A program made the translations under genes and the position numbers. Below are positions 1-10,889 of a stretch of DNA of 64,000 nucleotides, in pieces; positions within the stretch are counted from its first letter, which is position 1; every line of letters begins with the position of its first letter. The stretch is from Druceiella hillmani (taxonomy: Eukaryota; Arthropoda; Insecta; Lepidoptera; Hepialidae), in the NCBI GenBank assembly GCA_039881145.1, contig JAYKKI010000052.1:11043001-11107000 (forward strand), written 5' to 3'. The notes under the pieces are model-generated. The model was not told the DNA's origin. It did no database searches and saw nothing but the letters and a program-made list of their open reading frames with translations.

Positions 1-472
1 CTGGTATTAATTAACGAAACTCTAAACATACTTTTCGTGGTATTAAAATCCCACGACTTGTCTTGAATAACGAAGGGGTACCCAATTTGGGGTGAGCGTA
101 ATTCGTGTAGCGCAATACCACATAGGCGATGTGTTATTCAAGATATTTTAAAACCATGAAAAGTATATTTGGAGTTTTGTTACTTAATCAGATAGTTTGC
201 TTGTTTGTTATCTAATAATTCTGCAACAAAGGGTTCGCATACGTGGGTTTTAATACCGCGAAAAGTATAATTGCATATCCCACGACTTGCCTTGACTAAG
301 CCTTGAGTAACCTTGACTAAGCCTTGAATCACCTATATGTTATAGCGCTACACGAATTACTCTTACCTTAAATTGGGTATCCCTTCGTTATTTTGTTGCA
401 GAGTTATTAGATAACAAACAAGGAAACTATCTGATTAAGTAACAAAACTCCAAATATACTTTCATGGTATTA
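1..472. repeat. Inverted-repeat (foldback-like) cluster
   Basis: Two segments each recur as near-identical reverse complements. Segment A (about 66-147) pairs with about 321-392, and segment B (about 152-230) pairs with about 392-472. The order is A, B, A', B' rather than the A, B, B', A' of a simple hairpin, so this is a rearranged or partly tandem set of inverted units. A further B'-like piece lies at 1-50, and the short motif CCCACGACTTG recurs at about 50 and 278. No protein is encoded. The right edge lies about 12 bases before recognisable reverse transcriptase sequence (484 onward), so the element may have landed in, or truncated, that LINE. A short related piece (GTTATTAGATAACAAACA) recurs near 54,766. 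The transposon class is unknown. Confidence 0.7.
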
Positions 473-483
473 ATATCCCACGT

Positions 484-1390
484 CAGGGAGATTCCCTTGC
501 CTGCCTATTATTCGATTTAGCTCTGGAAAAATGCATTAGAGGCAGTGGTTTAGACAGAAGAGAAACTCTGTGGAATAGATCTCTACAATATTGGCTTATT
601 GGCAGTTAAAGAAGTCTTTTCAGCCCTTATAATATTGGCAGTTAAAGAAGTCTTTTCTGCCCTTGAATTCCCCGCAAGAAATATGAGTCTAACTGTCAAC
701 CAAAATTAAATACATGGAAATCTCACATTCCATGGTAAGTTATAATACTCCTTTGTGCATAAATGGGACCTTTGAAAAAGTTGATGAATTTAAATACCTT
801 AATACAGTAATTAACGACAAAAATAAACTAAGAGCAGAAATTGGTAATAGAATTAAAATGGCAAATAAATGCTTCTTTGGAATGAGAAGACAATTGAGAT
901 CTAAACTCATCAGTCGCAAGACTAAACTAAACATCTCTAAAACACTAATGCTATCAGTCCTACTTTATGCATGCGAAACATGGACCGTAAACGTAGACAC
1001 ACAGCGATCACTTAGCGAAAGGTCTTCAGAGCTATCTTTAACCCAGTGCAAAAAGAGGGTAGGCGGAGAACCAGGTATAATTTTGGCCCAGTACAAGAAG
1101 TGGGTAGGTGGAGAAGCAGATTTTAACCAGAAATTACCCAGGTAATCCGTAGGAATAGATGAACATGGATTGGTCATATGAAGAGAAGCCCAGAGTATAA
1201 TCTAAAATATTAACATCCAAAAAACCTGAGTGTATTCGACCAAGAGGTAGGCCACCCTCTAGATGGATGGATGACATCGAAAAAGATATAAAAACTTAAG
1301 TAATTTAAAACATGTCGCCACTGATAGGAGATGCTGGAAGGAACGCGTAGTAGAAGCAGCCAAGGCCTGCAAGGGGCTGTTTCGCTTGTA
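484..1390 (+). pseudogene. Decayed non-LTR retrotransposon, reverse transcriptase C-terminal part
   Basis: Conceptual translation gives the RT motif QGDSLACLLF at 484, then sequence expected around the catalytic motif, but the YADD active-site segment is missing: a short duplication (GTTAAAGAAGTCTTTTC at about 606 and 641) and stops replace it. From 714 to 1145 an open stretch reads FKYLNTVINDKNKL, then LLYACETWTV, the conserved region after the palm in insect LINE ORF2 proteins. A further frame carries RPRGRPPSRWMDD (about 1237) and, after a frameshift, a last block ending KACKGLFRL and a stop at about 1390. An internal partial duplication sits at about 1040-1130. The element lacks endonuclease and most of the RT, has several frameshifts and cannot be active. 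The clade is not assigned. Confidence 0.85.
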
Positions 1391-1396
1391 AAGAAG

Positions 1397-1556
1397 ATGT
1401 ATTTGGGTCAACTTCATAATTACATAAAAACTACATATAAATTACATAATAAACTACATGAAGGGTACACTTCATAACTACATAAAAAACAATTTTTAGT
1501 TGTATTTAAAGTATTTGGGTACGCTTCGTATTGCGTATTGACCCAAATACTTCAAA
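1397..1556. repeat. AT-rich segment with 12-bp inverted repeat
   Basis: AAGTATTTGGGT at 1509-1520 is the perfect reverse complement of ACCCAAATACTT at 1541-1552, giving a potential hairpin with a 20-nt loop. A second copy of the same arm (GTATTTGGGTCA) lies at about 1399, just after the LINE remnant. Between them the phrase CTTCATAA followed by TACATAAAAA repeats irregularly. It may be the 3' untranslated end of the LINE or an unrelated small repeat. Confidence 0.5.
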
Positions 1557-1769
1557 TAGTAGGGAATCGAAAAGTTCCCTTCGTTTAGGGGTAACAATCC
1601 ATAGGAGAAGTTATAAAAATTATTTTTCCACCGGATTTTTTATTGAGATAATCCTAAAAATATTTCCGAGAATGGCCAAAACCACGCCACATATCTGCGA
1701 AATATTCACAGTTAAAGTTATAAAAAAAGAAACAGAATTACTAAGGTGGTATAGCTAAGTTTTCTGAAA

Positions 1770-1779
1770 ACTGTGGCGA

Positions 1780-1849
<70 letters not shown>

Positions 1850-1859
1850 TCGCCACAGT
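1770..1859. repeat. Palindrome with (TA)n core
   Basis: A (TA)n tract at about 1782-1847 is bounded by ACTGTGGCGATGATA on the left and its exact reverse complement TATCATCGCCACAGT on the right, so the full ~90 bp is a perfect palindrome. The non-TA arms are 15 nt each. The flanks outside the arms do not match. This could be a microsatellite that expanded inside a small foldback, or a fold-over event at a TA tract. Confidence 0.85.
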
Positions 1860-2258
1860 ACAGGATAGTTTTTGAGAAAGTCGTCATAACTTTTCTTACG
1901 CCTGTAGAAAATGTACTAGGCAATAAATTACCCTGATGAAAAATGATATTATTAATAAAAAGACTACGTACTTTTTGTTTATACCTAAGTATATACAGAA
2001 TCCTATTGGCACTAACCTAGTTTTTTATCCACACTGTTTTATATGCCAAGTTATGTTCTAATTGTTTATGTTTCGTTTGGCGCAAAACGAAATGAAACAA
2101 CTGATGCTGTTGGCTTTCACTTTAGCGATAAAATAACCAATGCGTCAGTGTCATGTTAATCCTTTCGCCACATCGTGATTGGAGGTTTGATGGAAAACGA
2201 ATTTCAACTGCGAATTACAATTAAACTCATAGTACTTGACATTCATAAACATTATATA
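1860..2258. other. Unannotated AT-rich spacer
   Basis: No gene, transposon end or tandem repeat recognised. There are short homopolymer runs only, and no open frame of note. Confidence 0.5.
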
Positions 2259-2370
2259 TGTGTGTGTGTGTGTGTGTCTGTGTCTGTGTGTGTGTGTGAG
2301 TGTGTGTGTGTGCGCGCGCGCGCGCGTGCGTGCGTGCGTGCGTGTGTGTGTGCGTGTGTGTGTGTCTGTC
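2259..2370. repeat. Compound (TG)n/(CG)n microsatellite
   Basis: Alternating purine-pyrimidine tract: TG repeats with TCTG and GAGTG interruptions, a pure CG run (about 2311-2326), TGCG repeats, then TG again. Open frames across it on both strands (Cys-Val or His-Thr repeats) are artefacts. About 110 bp of alternating purine-pyrimidine with a CG core has strong Z-DNA-forming potential by general DNA chemistry. Confidence 0.9.
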
Positions 2371-3690
2371 TTACGTTTATGGATTGACTGGCGGGTTGCC
2401 ATGATTGCTTATTTTATTACACTTTTGAATTATATCTCTTTTGTCAATAATTAATTCTATACTTTAGATTACTTAATATGAGAGAAATGTACAATTTACC
2501 CGTATTTCGTATTTACTTCGACGTTACTGGTAAGTCCTATAAATGGCACCAACTTGAAATTACGTAATTATAAAACAAGTTTTATGAAAATGTATCAGAT
2601 TCCGTTAAGTCGTATATTTGGGTGGTTTACTTGATCAACTAATCTGTTAAGTTCCAGAAATTCTTAGTCTTGTTACGTAAGTCGTTCGTCTTGTTGGCTT
2701 CTTAAAAATAACTCTTGCTTTTTTGGCAATGAAACCTAAATTAATTTGTTGAACGAAATTAATTCGCAAACAACCGTTATGTCGTAACAAAATATTGCCA
2801 ACACAACGGTACTAAAATCGTATACGTGATGAATATGAGTTGATAAACAGTTTAAAGTAAGATTTATATTCTTATTTATATTTTTATTCTGTTTATGCAT
2901 ATAACATGTGGATTTAACCGTTGGATATTTTGCCTTACTTCTTTAATGATAAATGCCTCGAATTAGAAGTAAAAACCGTAAAGTGCCCACTTTTTGGCGA
3001 CGACTTGGAAGTTGTTTCTACGTATAAGTTATTGCTGCGATTTTGAAATAGATAGCTTAGATTGTCTTCCACTCAATTTTGTGATGGAGTCTGAGGAACA
3101 AACTTCACTTTAATATAAGTAAGTGCGCAGGAATGACCAATTCTCGTGTCCGAGATCCGAATATATATGATTTAGCGGGCTTGTCTAACACGTGTGTTCA
3201 ATGCTCAGAACCTCCGTGTAGTTATGGATAGCGGTCTCTCATTTCACGTTCACATTATTGATACTTTTGATATATTCACATTTGTCATGCGGCTCTCCTG
3301 GAACTTTCAAGATACTTACTATATTAAAACTTTATATGTATTCTCGTTCGTCGCAAATTGGAAACGAATCAGTTCATAACATACGACTATCAATGAAAAC
3401 TATAAATGTGAAAGTTTTAAAAATGTCATGGATTGACAAGAATGATTGGATAACGTAGGATAAACTAGAAATACAAAGGAAGAAAATAGTGGTAATGTAA
3501 GGATGAAATAGTGATACCGAGGGGATAATTTAGTGACCACGAAGGAAGACTATAAAGTAGAGATAACGAATCAAGATAGTAAAAATGTTTCCAGGCGTTA
3601 AAGTAGTGATAACGAAGGAGTAATGCAAGGATATAATAATGATAAACGATCAAGAAAACTTTTGAAAGAAAAGACTTTTGAAGAGGCAAA

Positions 3691-3693
<3 letters not shown>
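2371..3693. other. Unannotated AT-rich stretch
   Basis: No convincing coding region, transposon terminus or tandem repeat was found. Open frames of 60-66 codons at 3194-3458 show no recognisable domain and sit in AT-rich sequence where chance frames are common. Confidence 0.5.
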
Positions 3694-3738
<45 letters not shown>

Positions 3739-3794
3739 ATATAGATATACATATATATACACACACACACACACACACATATGTGCGTGTGTGT
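3694..3794. repeat. Compound (TA)n-(CA)n microsatellite
   Basis: A (TA)n tract (3694-3735) is followed by an interrupted TATAGATATACA stretch, then a (CA)n run (about 3759-3778) and a short GTGCGTGTGTGT end. Open frames read through it on the minus strand only because of the dinucleotide repeat. Confidence 0.9.
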
Positions 3795-4218
3795 TTTAAA
3801 TGTCAGAATCAACAGTTTGCTCCACAGTTTAGCAGCATTTAAAACGATAAAATGCTCATAAAAGGTATTTTTGAAAAACTTAACTATTTCTGATTAAACA
3901 TTTAATTAAACTAGAAGCTGAAACGTTTAAAACAACAGGAAATAACTAGCGTCCGCGGGAACAAGCTGATTAACCTCTAACGTGATGGCAACACGAAGAT
4001 TATCATTTAAGCCCGGAAATGACGCTACTGATGAATCCATCCGCTGATGAGCAACGCTATTGTTTCAGTGTTTTGTTAATGAATAATTGTGTTAGCGATG
4101 ACGCCGTTTGTTTAATTCGAAACCGAGCACCCGAAGGTAAACTGCATCAGTCGAGTCAGATGTGTTTTGATATCCTTGAATTGGATGTATTCAAAATACG
4201 TTTTGTTTTCGCCGACGG
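3795..4218. other. Spacer before the 183-bp repeats
   Basis: Somewhat less AT-rich from about 3950 (GCGTCCGCGGGAACAAGC). No domain is visible in the frame that opens at 4019 and runs into the repeats. It may belong to the same element as the following array. Confidence 0.35.
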
Positions 4219-4950
4219 CTTTTGTTTGCTAAATAATTTATCAAGACAAGGAAATTCTCCGTTCATAAGAGAAATATTGATTGATGTTTCAAGTCTGTAT
4301 TTACTATTGTGTAAAATAATTTTACGTGTTATTCTCTGTACACAACTTATCCTTTTGTGTATGCTTAAACGTGTGGAATATACATATTTATTAAAGACTA
4401 GCTTTTGTTTGCTAAATAATTTATCAAGACAAGGAAATTCTCTGTTCATAAGAGAAATATTGATTGATGTTTCAAGTCTGTATTTACTATTGTGTAAAAT
4501 AATTTTACGTGTTATTCTCTGTCCACAACTTATCCTTTTGTGTATGCTTAAACGTGTGGAATATACATATTTATTAAAGACTAGCTTTTGTTTGCTAAAT
4601 AATTTATCAAGTCAAGGAAATTCTCCGTTCACCAGAGAAATATTGATTGATGTTTCAAGTCTGTATTTACTATTGTGTAAAATAATTTTACGTGTTATTC
4701 TCTGTACACAACTTATCCTTTTGTGTATGCTTAAACGTGTGGAATATACATATTTATTAAAGACTAGCTTTTGTTTGCTAAATAATTTATCAAGACAAGG
4801 AAATTCTCCGTTCACCAGAGAAATATTGATTGATGTTTCAAGTCTGTATTTACTATTGTGTAAAATAATTTTACGTGTTATTCTCTGTACACAACTTATC
4901 CTCTTGTGTATGCTTAAACGTGTGGAATATACATATTTATTAAAGACTAG
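4219..4950 (+). repeat. Tandem repeat, 183 bp x 4, very recent
   Basis: Four units start at 4219, 4402, 4585 and 4768, each exactly 183 bp, and differ by only a few substitutions (for example TTCATAAG versus TTCACCAG, and TACACAAC versus TCCACAAC). Each unit runs from CTTTTGTTTGCTAAATAA to TATTTATTAAAGACTAG, and the fifth start (4951) diverges after CTTTTG. Because 183 is 61 codons, a 322-codon open frame spans 4019-4987, and its repeated hydrophobic peptide is a by-product of the period rather than evidence of a protein. The near identity implies recent unequal exchange or replication slippage. Confidence 0.9.
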
Positions 4951-5114
4951 CTTTTGCCTATCACTAAATTTTCGGGTAGGCTATTAATATACGGACCGAT
5001 GTCGTGCGCGAGTTAACTTATGAGTAGCGCCATCTATTGTAGCCGCTAGGAAATAATATTAAAACATGAAATTAGTAACTTTTTAAGAGGATAGAAATAT
5101 AGGATATTAATAGG

Positions 5115-5117
<3 letters not shown>
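4951..5117. other. Possible retroposon tail after the 183-bp array
   Basis: ACTAGCTTTTG opens this segment, and GTAGCGCCATCTATTG near 5024 resembles short motifs common in insect retroposon 3' regions. A similar ACTAGCTTTTGTC occurs near 39,191. No coding potential. Assignment to a family is a guess. Confidence 0.3.

Positions 5118-5181
<64 letters not shown>
5118..5181. repeat. (TA)n microsatellite
   Basis: Uninterrupted TA dinucleotide tract of about 62 bp, flanked by GGATT and AATTAGG. The flanks are not inverted repeats, unlike the tract at 1770-1859. Confidence 0.95.
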
Positions 5182-5185
<4 letters not shown>

Positions 5186-5226
5186 GGCAATCAATAAAGT
5201 AGAAGGGAATAGGCAACATTTTTTTG

Positions 5227-5436
5227 AAAGAAAGATCCTTCGATCATTTTTTGGAGCGCTCAAAGAAAATAATATCTGGAGAAGCTTATATAACAATGAA
5301 ATTTATACTAGGTATGGGCAAGCAAACATTTTAAGAGTAATCAAGTTCTACAGAATCAGATGGTTGGGACACGTTTTTCGACGGGAAAATCTGGACCCAA
5401 AACAAAAAATAGAGAACAGTCTGTCGAATAATTTTA
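5227..5436 (+). pseudogene. LINE reverse transcriptase C-terminal fragment (5' piece)
   Basis: An open frame of about 70 codons without a start reads ERKILRSFFGALKENN, then RSLYNNEIYTRYG and IRWLGHVFRRENLDP before a stop near 5436. This matches the conserved block after the RT domain in insect LINE ORF2 proteins (typically ERKILR-IFGP, YNHEL, RLRWAGHV). The next expected block, an RKRGRPP motif, appears in the same orientation about 1.05 kb downstream at 6480, so these are probably two halves of one copy. Upstream RT motifs are absent. Confidence 0.8.
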
Positions 5437-6479
5437 TATAATTAGGAAAACTTTAACATGACCTAATAATGTAAAAAAATAAAAATTAAGAAAAAGAAAC
5501 ATTTTTTTTTTTTCAAATTTACTTTTTTTTACATCAGCAGGACCGATACGTTATCTATAATATACAATCACCAAATTCTAATATCATTATTCTGTTTATG
5601 AAGTATGCGTTGTGTTTAAAAATTTGATTATTACGAATTATAAAGTTATTCATTTTTCAATTTTTTATTTATTATTTTGTTTATATGACTTCATTTATCT
5701 AGTTTATGTAAGTATATTCTAACTTATTCAAAACAATTTTTTGTTTGACATTGGCGCTAAAGATAACTTCGTTTAAATTTGAAAATTACTTGACATTTCA
5801 GAATAGAATTTTCCCCTCATGAAATATATTTCGAGTTTCAAGAACATTTTTTGCGGGAGTGCTAATTTTATGAAATCTTTTCAGATTTAATGCTCTAAAC
5901 TGGAATAGGGATTTAACTATTTGTAGATACGGGAAAAAAAATACAAAAATATTTTATTGAACTCGAACTGTCGTTTTATATACAAACATTAACATAAACT
6001 ATTTACATAAAATATTTTCTTAATTGAAACATCATCTCGGTCGAAGTGTAAACCTTTTGCCAGAAATTACCTCAAACAGTGTTTCGCATGATAGTTACTA
6101 GCATTTAACTACTCTCCGACAGCAATAATGCCGACGTATTTTACGAATTATTGTGCGCAACTTGGAATAGCGTACAGTGTTTCCAGTGAAATATGTATCA
6201 ATCAGTAAATAGTTATAACGTGTGAAAAGCTTAACAAAGCGTACTCATTATTCTCAAAGTATTTTATGACGAATGAGTGAAGATTGTATGAATTATACGA
6301 ATTTTGTTTAGCAAATAAAATGTTTGCCTGTCTGTCTGTTCGCTGATGATATATTGCACACCTCTTTATAAGTTCAATAGTTGCAAAGTGTATTTATGAA
6401 AAAATCGAATCAGGTTCGAGATCTGAAATTCAGAGCTATTACTATTGTGGTTAGTATAAATGTTAAAAAACTGACGTTC
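5437..6479. other. AT-rich segment separating two LINE fragments
   Basis: About 1.04 kb without coding potential lies where an intact LINE would be continuous, so it may be a secondary insertion. Near its left edge are a poly-T run (about 5501-5514) and paired GTAAAAAAAT and ACTTTTTTTTAC motifs. I could not identify clear terminal repeats or a target-site duplication, so the boundaries are uncertain. An alternative is two independent LINE remnants. Confidence 0.4.
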
Positions 6480-6641
6480 GCGAAGATTGCAGGTACAAGG
6501 AAAAGAGGAAGACCACCTACAAGTGGTTGGACAGTGTAGAGATGGACTTAAAATTTTTGGGAGTCAGCAGGTGGAGGAACCTTGCATCAAGTCGTACTGT
6601 CTGGAGGGAGCAGATTGGAAAAGTCTTGGCCTGCACCAGTA
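6480..6641 (+). pseudogene. LINE reverse transcriptase C-terminal fragment (3' piece)
   Basis: Translation gives KIAGTRKRGRPPT, then after a one-base deletion the frame shifts and reads VEMDLKFLGVSRWRNLA, then VWREQIGKVLACT. This is the last conserved block of insect LINE ORF2 proteins (basic RGRPPTRW motif followed by a Trp/Arg-rich tail). It continues the fragment at 5227-5436. A short TATG/TA-rich tract follows at about 6640-6670. Confidence 0.8.
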
Positions 6642-7892
6642 TATACATACGTATGTGTGTATATATATATCCCCTAAATAACGTATTTCAAAGGCCTGTA
6701 ATATAGACAGAACGATTAAATATATAAGTAACAGTTATTACTTTTCCCTCTTGTAATTTTGAAAAACACTGTTTGCTCGACTACGGCGTAACTCGAGCAT
6801 GCAGGTGATTTTAAGATGCGCTTTCACCATTTCGATAAAATAATGAGTAACTCCAAGCGTAAATTTTCATTAATGGATCTACACTTTCGATGTAGACAGA
6901 GGAGAAATATATTCTTATGTAGACAGAGGAGGAATGTAGTTATAAGATAATCGTAGCAATTTTAATATATTTATGTAAACAATTATAAGTACAAAAAATA
7001 ATGAAAATGATAAATTAAAATTTTTAAAAATATTCTTATAACTACCATAAAAATATATAAAAATACATTGATTTTTTTACGTTTACGTATATAAAAATAT
7101 ACGTAAAAGTAAAAAAATCATTTATCCCAATAAAAATAACTTATCATTAAATTCGAAATTAAATGTAATCACAGAAAATGTTTAAAAAAGTAGGGCTACA
7201 AAAATTACTGCTCGCTACAGACGACTTTGTAAGATTTGATTCGTTATTTCTTACTCTTTTCTATTACATATAATTGTATGTTTACCTCGTTTTAACCTGA
7301 TGAAATGAGATAAAATAAATGTAAATAATGTTCGAGTGGCGCTAGGTGTCATGTCACTCCACAAGTGACATGTGCGCTCCAGAGGTTAATACTCTATGTA
7401 TGTCTGTATATATGTTTGTATGTATGTGGATGTGAATGTTCCCTCTAGCTTTTAAATTATCTGGCATATGATTACGAATAGGTCATCTGATTCGTATCGA
7501 CTATGACAGTGTTGTAGATGGTAAAGTGTAAGTTTAACATTAACATGGCAACCTATAATGGGACTCTCGCGAAGGAAATGTTTATTAAGTAATAAAAAAC
7601 TAAAACCAGACTACGAAAGAACGTAAAGAGCTTTTACGCCCAAAAAACTATTTAGACATCTCTAAATTAAATGTAAAAAATTGGAAAATATTTCTCATAA
7701 TAATTTTTTTTCTGTAGTTCGAGTGCGGAAAAAAATTTATAACATTACGTAAAGAATCTGTACGCACATCAAATATGTTTCATATGTTGTAACGTTGTAC
7801 TTGGTATCCCTTGATGATATAGGTCAAAAAATATTTTCCATTTTATAACAGTTTCTTTTTTACTTATAAAATCGAAATTAAAGTTTCAAAAT
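6642..7892. other. Unannotated stretch with two hairpins
   Basis: No coding region. There is a near-perfect hairpin at 7070-7119 and another at 7350-7372 (CATGTCACT and AGTGACATG with a 5-nt loop, inside GCGC flanks). A short direct repeat, ATGTAGACAGAGGAG, occurs at about 6889 and 6917. These could be the internal parts of small non-autonomous transposons, but I found no paired termini. Confidence 0.45.
7070..7119. repeat. Hairpin with 22-bp arms
   Basis: 7070-7091 and 7098-7119 are reverse complements with a single mismatch, separated by about 6 nt. The arms are poly-T/poly-A plus a TTTACGTATA core. No flanking element was identified. Confidence 0.75.
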
Positions 7893-10880
7893 CTAGCCAC
7901 CACTTGTTAGGAAAATATTGTTTAAAGATAGTAAATTTTATTAAATATACGTGCTGTGCTAAACGCCTATGTTCTTAGCATTTTTCTTCTATTTTCCACA
8001 AACTGAATATGTTTTTATTTACCTAGCCACCACTCGTTAGGAAAATATTGTTTAAAGATAGTAGATTTTATTAAATATACGTGCTGTGCTAAACGCCTAC
8101 GTTCTTAGCATTCTTCTTCTATTTTCCACAAACCAAATATGTATTTATTTACCTAGCCACCATTCGTTAGGAAAATATTGTTTAATGATAGTAAATTTTA
8201 TTAAATATAAGTGCTGTGCTAAACGCCTATATTCTTATCATTCTTTTTCTATTTTTCACACACCGAATATGTGTTTATTTACCTGGCCACCACTCGTTAG
8301 GAAAATATTGTTTAAAGATAGTAAATTTTATTAAATATACGTGCTGTGCTAAACGCCTATGTTCTTAGCATTCTTTTTCTATTTTTCACACACCGAATAT
8401 GTATTTATTTACCCAGCCACCACTCGTTAGGAAAATATTGTTTAAAGATAGTAAATTTTATTAAATATACGTACTGTGCTAAACACCTATGTTCTTAGCA
8501 TTCTTTTTCTATTTTTCACTCACCGAATATGTATTTATTTACCTAGCCACCACTCGTTAGGAAAATATTGTTTAAAGATAGTAAATTTTATTAAATATAC
8601 GTGCTGTGCTAAACGCCTATGTTCTTAGCATTCTTCTTCTATTTTCCACAAACCGAATATGTATTTATTTACCTAGCCACCACTCGTTAGGAAAATATTG
8701 TTTAAAGATAATAGATTTTATTAAATATACGTGCTGTGCTAAACGCCTACGTTCTTAGCATTCTTCTTCTATTTTCCACAAACCAAATATGTATTTATTT
8801 ACCTAGCCACCATTCGTTAGGAAAATATTGTTTAATGATAGTAAATTTTATTAAATATAAGTGCTGTGCTAAACGCCTATATTCTAATCATTTTTTTTCT
8901 ATTTTTCACTCACCGAATATTTATTTATTTACCTGGCCACCACTCGTTAGGAAAATATTGTTTAAAGATAGTAAATTTTATTAAATATACGTGCTGTGCT
9001 AAACGCCTGTGTTCTTCGCATTCTTTTTCTATTTTTCACACACCGAATATGTATTTATTTACCTAGCCACCACTCGTTATGAAAATATTGTTTAAAGATA
9101 GTAAATTTTATTAAATATACGTACTGTGCTAAACACCTATGTTCTTAGCATTCTTTTTCTATTTTCCACACACCGAATATGTATTTATTTACCTGGTCAC
9201 CACTAGTTAGGAAAATATTGTTTAATGATAGTAAATTTTATTAAATATACGTACTGTGCTAAACACCTATGTTCTTAGCATTCTTTTTCTATTTTCCACA
9301 CACCGAATATGTATTTATTTACCTGGTCACCACTAGTTAGGAAAATATTGTTTAAAGTTAATAGATTTTATTAAATATACGTCCTGTGGTAAACGCCTAC
9401 GTTCTTAGCTTTCTTTCTCTATTTTCCACAAACCAAATATGTATTTATTTACCTAGCCACCACTCGTTAGTAAAATATTGTTTAAAGATAGTAGATTTTA
9501 TTAAATATACGTGCTGTGCTAAACGCCTACGTTCTTAGCATTCTTCTTCTATTTTCCACAAACCAAATATGTATTTATTTACCTAGCCACCATTCGTTAG
9601 GAAAATATTGTTTAATGATAGTAAATTTTATTAAATATAAGTGCTGTGCTAAACGCCTATATTCTTATCATTTTTTTTCTATTTTTCACTCACCGAATAT
9701 TTATTTATTTACCTGGCCACCACTCGTTAGGAAAATATTGTTTAAAGATAGTAAATTTTATTAAATATACGTGCTGTGCTAAACGCCTGTGTTCTTCGCA
9801 TTCTTTTTCTATTTTTCACACACCGAATATGTATTTATTTACCTAGCCACCACTCGTTATGAAAATATTGTTTAAAGATAGTAAATTTTATTAAATATAC
9901 GTACTGTGCTAAACACCTATGTTCTTAGCATTCTTTTTCTATTTTCCACACACCGAATATGTATTTATTTACCTAGCCACCACTAGTTAGGAAAATATTG
10001 TTTAAAGATAATAGATTTTATTAAATATACGTGCTGTGCTAAACGCCTACGTTCTTAGCATTCTTCTTCTATTTTCCACAAACCAAATATGTATTTATTT
10101 ACCTAGCCACCATTCGTTAGGAAAATATTGTTTAATGATAGTAAATTTTATTAAATATAAGTGCTGTGCTAAACGCCTATATTCTTATCATTTTTTTTCT
10201 ATTTTTCACTCACCGAATATTTATTTATTTACCTGGCCACCACTCGTTAGGAAAATATTGTTTAAAGATAGTAAATTTTATTAAATATACGTACTGTGCT
10301 AAACGCCTGTGTTCTTCGCTTTCTTTTTCTATTTTTCACACACCGAATATGTATTTATTTACCTAGCCACCACTCGTTATGAAAATATTGTTTAAAGATA
10401 GTAAATTTTATTAAATATACGTACTGTGCTAAACACCTATGTTCTTAGCATTCTTTTTCTATTTTCCACACACCGAATATGTATTTATTTACCTGGTCAC
10501 CACTAGTTAGGAAAATATTGTTTAATGATAGTAAATTTTATTAAATATACGTACTGTGCTAAACACCTATGTTCTTAGCATTCTTTTTCTATTTTCCACA
10601 CACCGAATATGTATTTATTTACCTAGCCACCACTAGTTAGGAAAATATTGTTTAATGATAGTAAATTTTATTAAATATACGTACTGTGCTAAACACCTAT
10701 GTTCTTAGCATTCTTTTTCTATTTTCCACACACCGAATATGTATTTATTTACCTGGTCACCACTAGTTAGGAAAATATTGTTTAAAGTTAATAGATTTTA
10801 TTAAATATACATCCTGTGGTAAACGCCTACGTTCTTAGCTTTCTTTCTCTATTTTCCACAAACCGAATATGTATTTATTT
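7893..10880 (+). repeat. 130-bp satellite array, 23 units
   Basis: Counting from CTAGCCAC-type starts at 7893, 8023, 8153 and so on to 10753, every unit is 130 bp with no indels visible over about 3 kb. A unit runs from the CTAGCCACCACTCGTTAGG start through GAAAATATTG, AATTTTATTAAATATACG and TGCTGTGCTAAACGCC to ATGTATTTATTTAC. Diagnostic variants (CCATTCG, CTGGCCAC, GTTATGAAA, CTGGTCACCACTAG) recur in the same order at spacings of 650, 780 and 520 bp, so multi-unit blocks have been duplicated. Units at 9323 and 10753 share several private changes 1,430 bp apart. Open frames of 66-82 codons inside are repeated by the array and not evidence of genes. The left edge is abrupt; on the right the array ends mid-phrase at GTATTTATTT before unique CpG-rich sequence. 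Confidence 0.95.
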
Positions 10881-10889
10881 CAGATAAAT

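Noticed and set aside
4019..4987. 322-codon open frame with repeated hydrophobic segments, looking like a repetitive membrane protein
   Set aside because: The frame is open because the underlying 183-bp tandem repeat has a period of 61 codons. Opposite-strand frames are open for the same reason, and no domain or start context supports it.
6400..6430. tRNA-like GGTTCGAGA (possible B box)
   Set aside because: It lacks a paired acceptor and anticodon arm and no A box at a suitable distance; no tRNA can be folded.
8086..10366. Recurring 66-82 codon frames with near-identical peptides
   Set aside because: They are the same phase of the 130-bp satellite read repeatedly. Two overlapping frames per block and short abrupt stops show no selection for coding.
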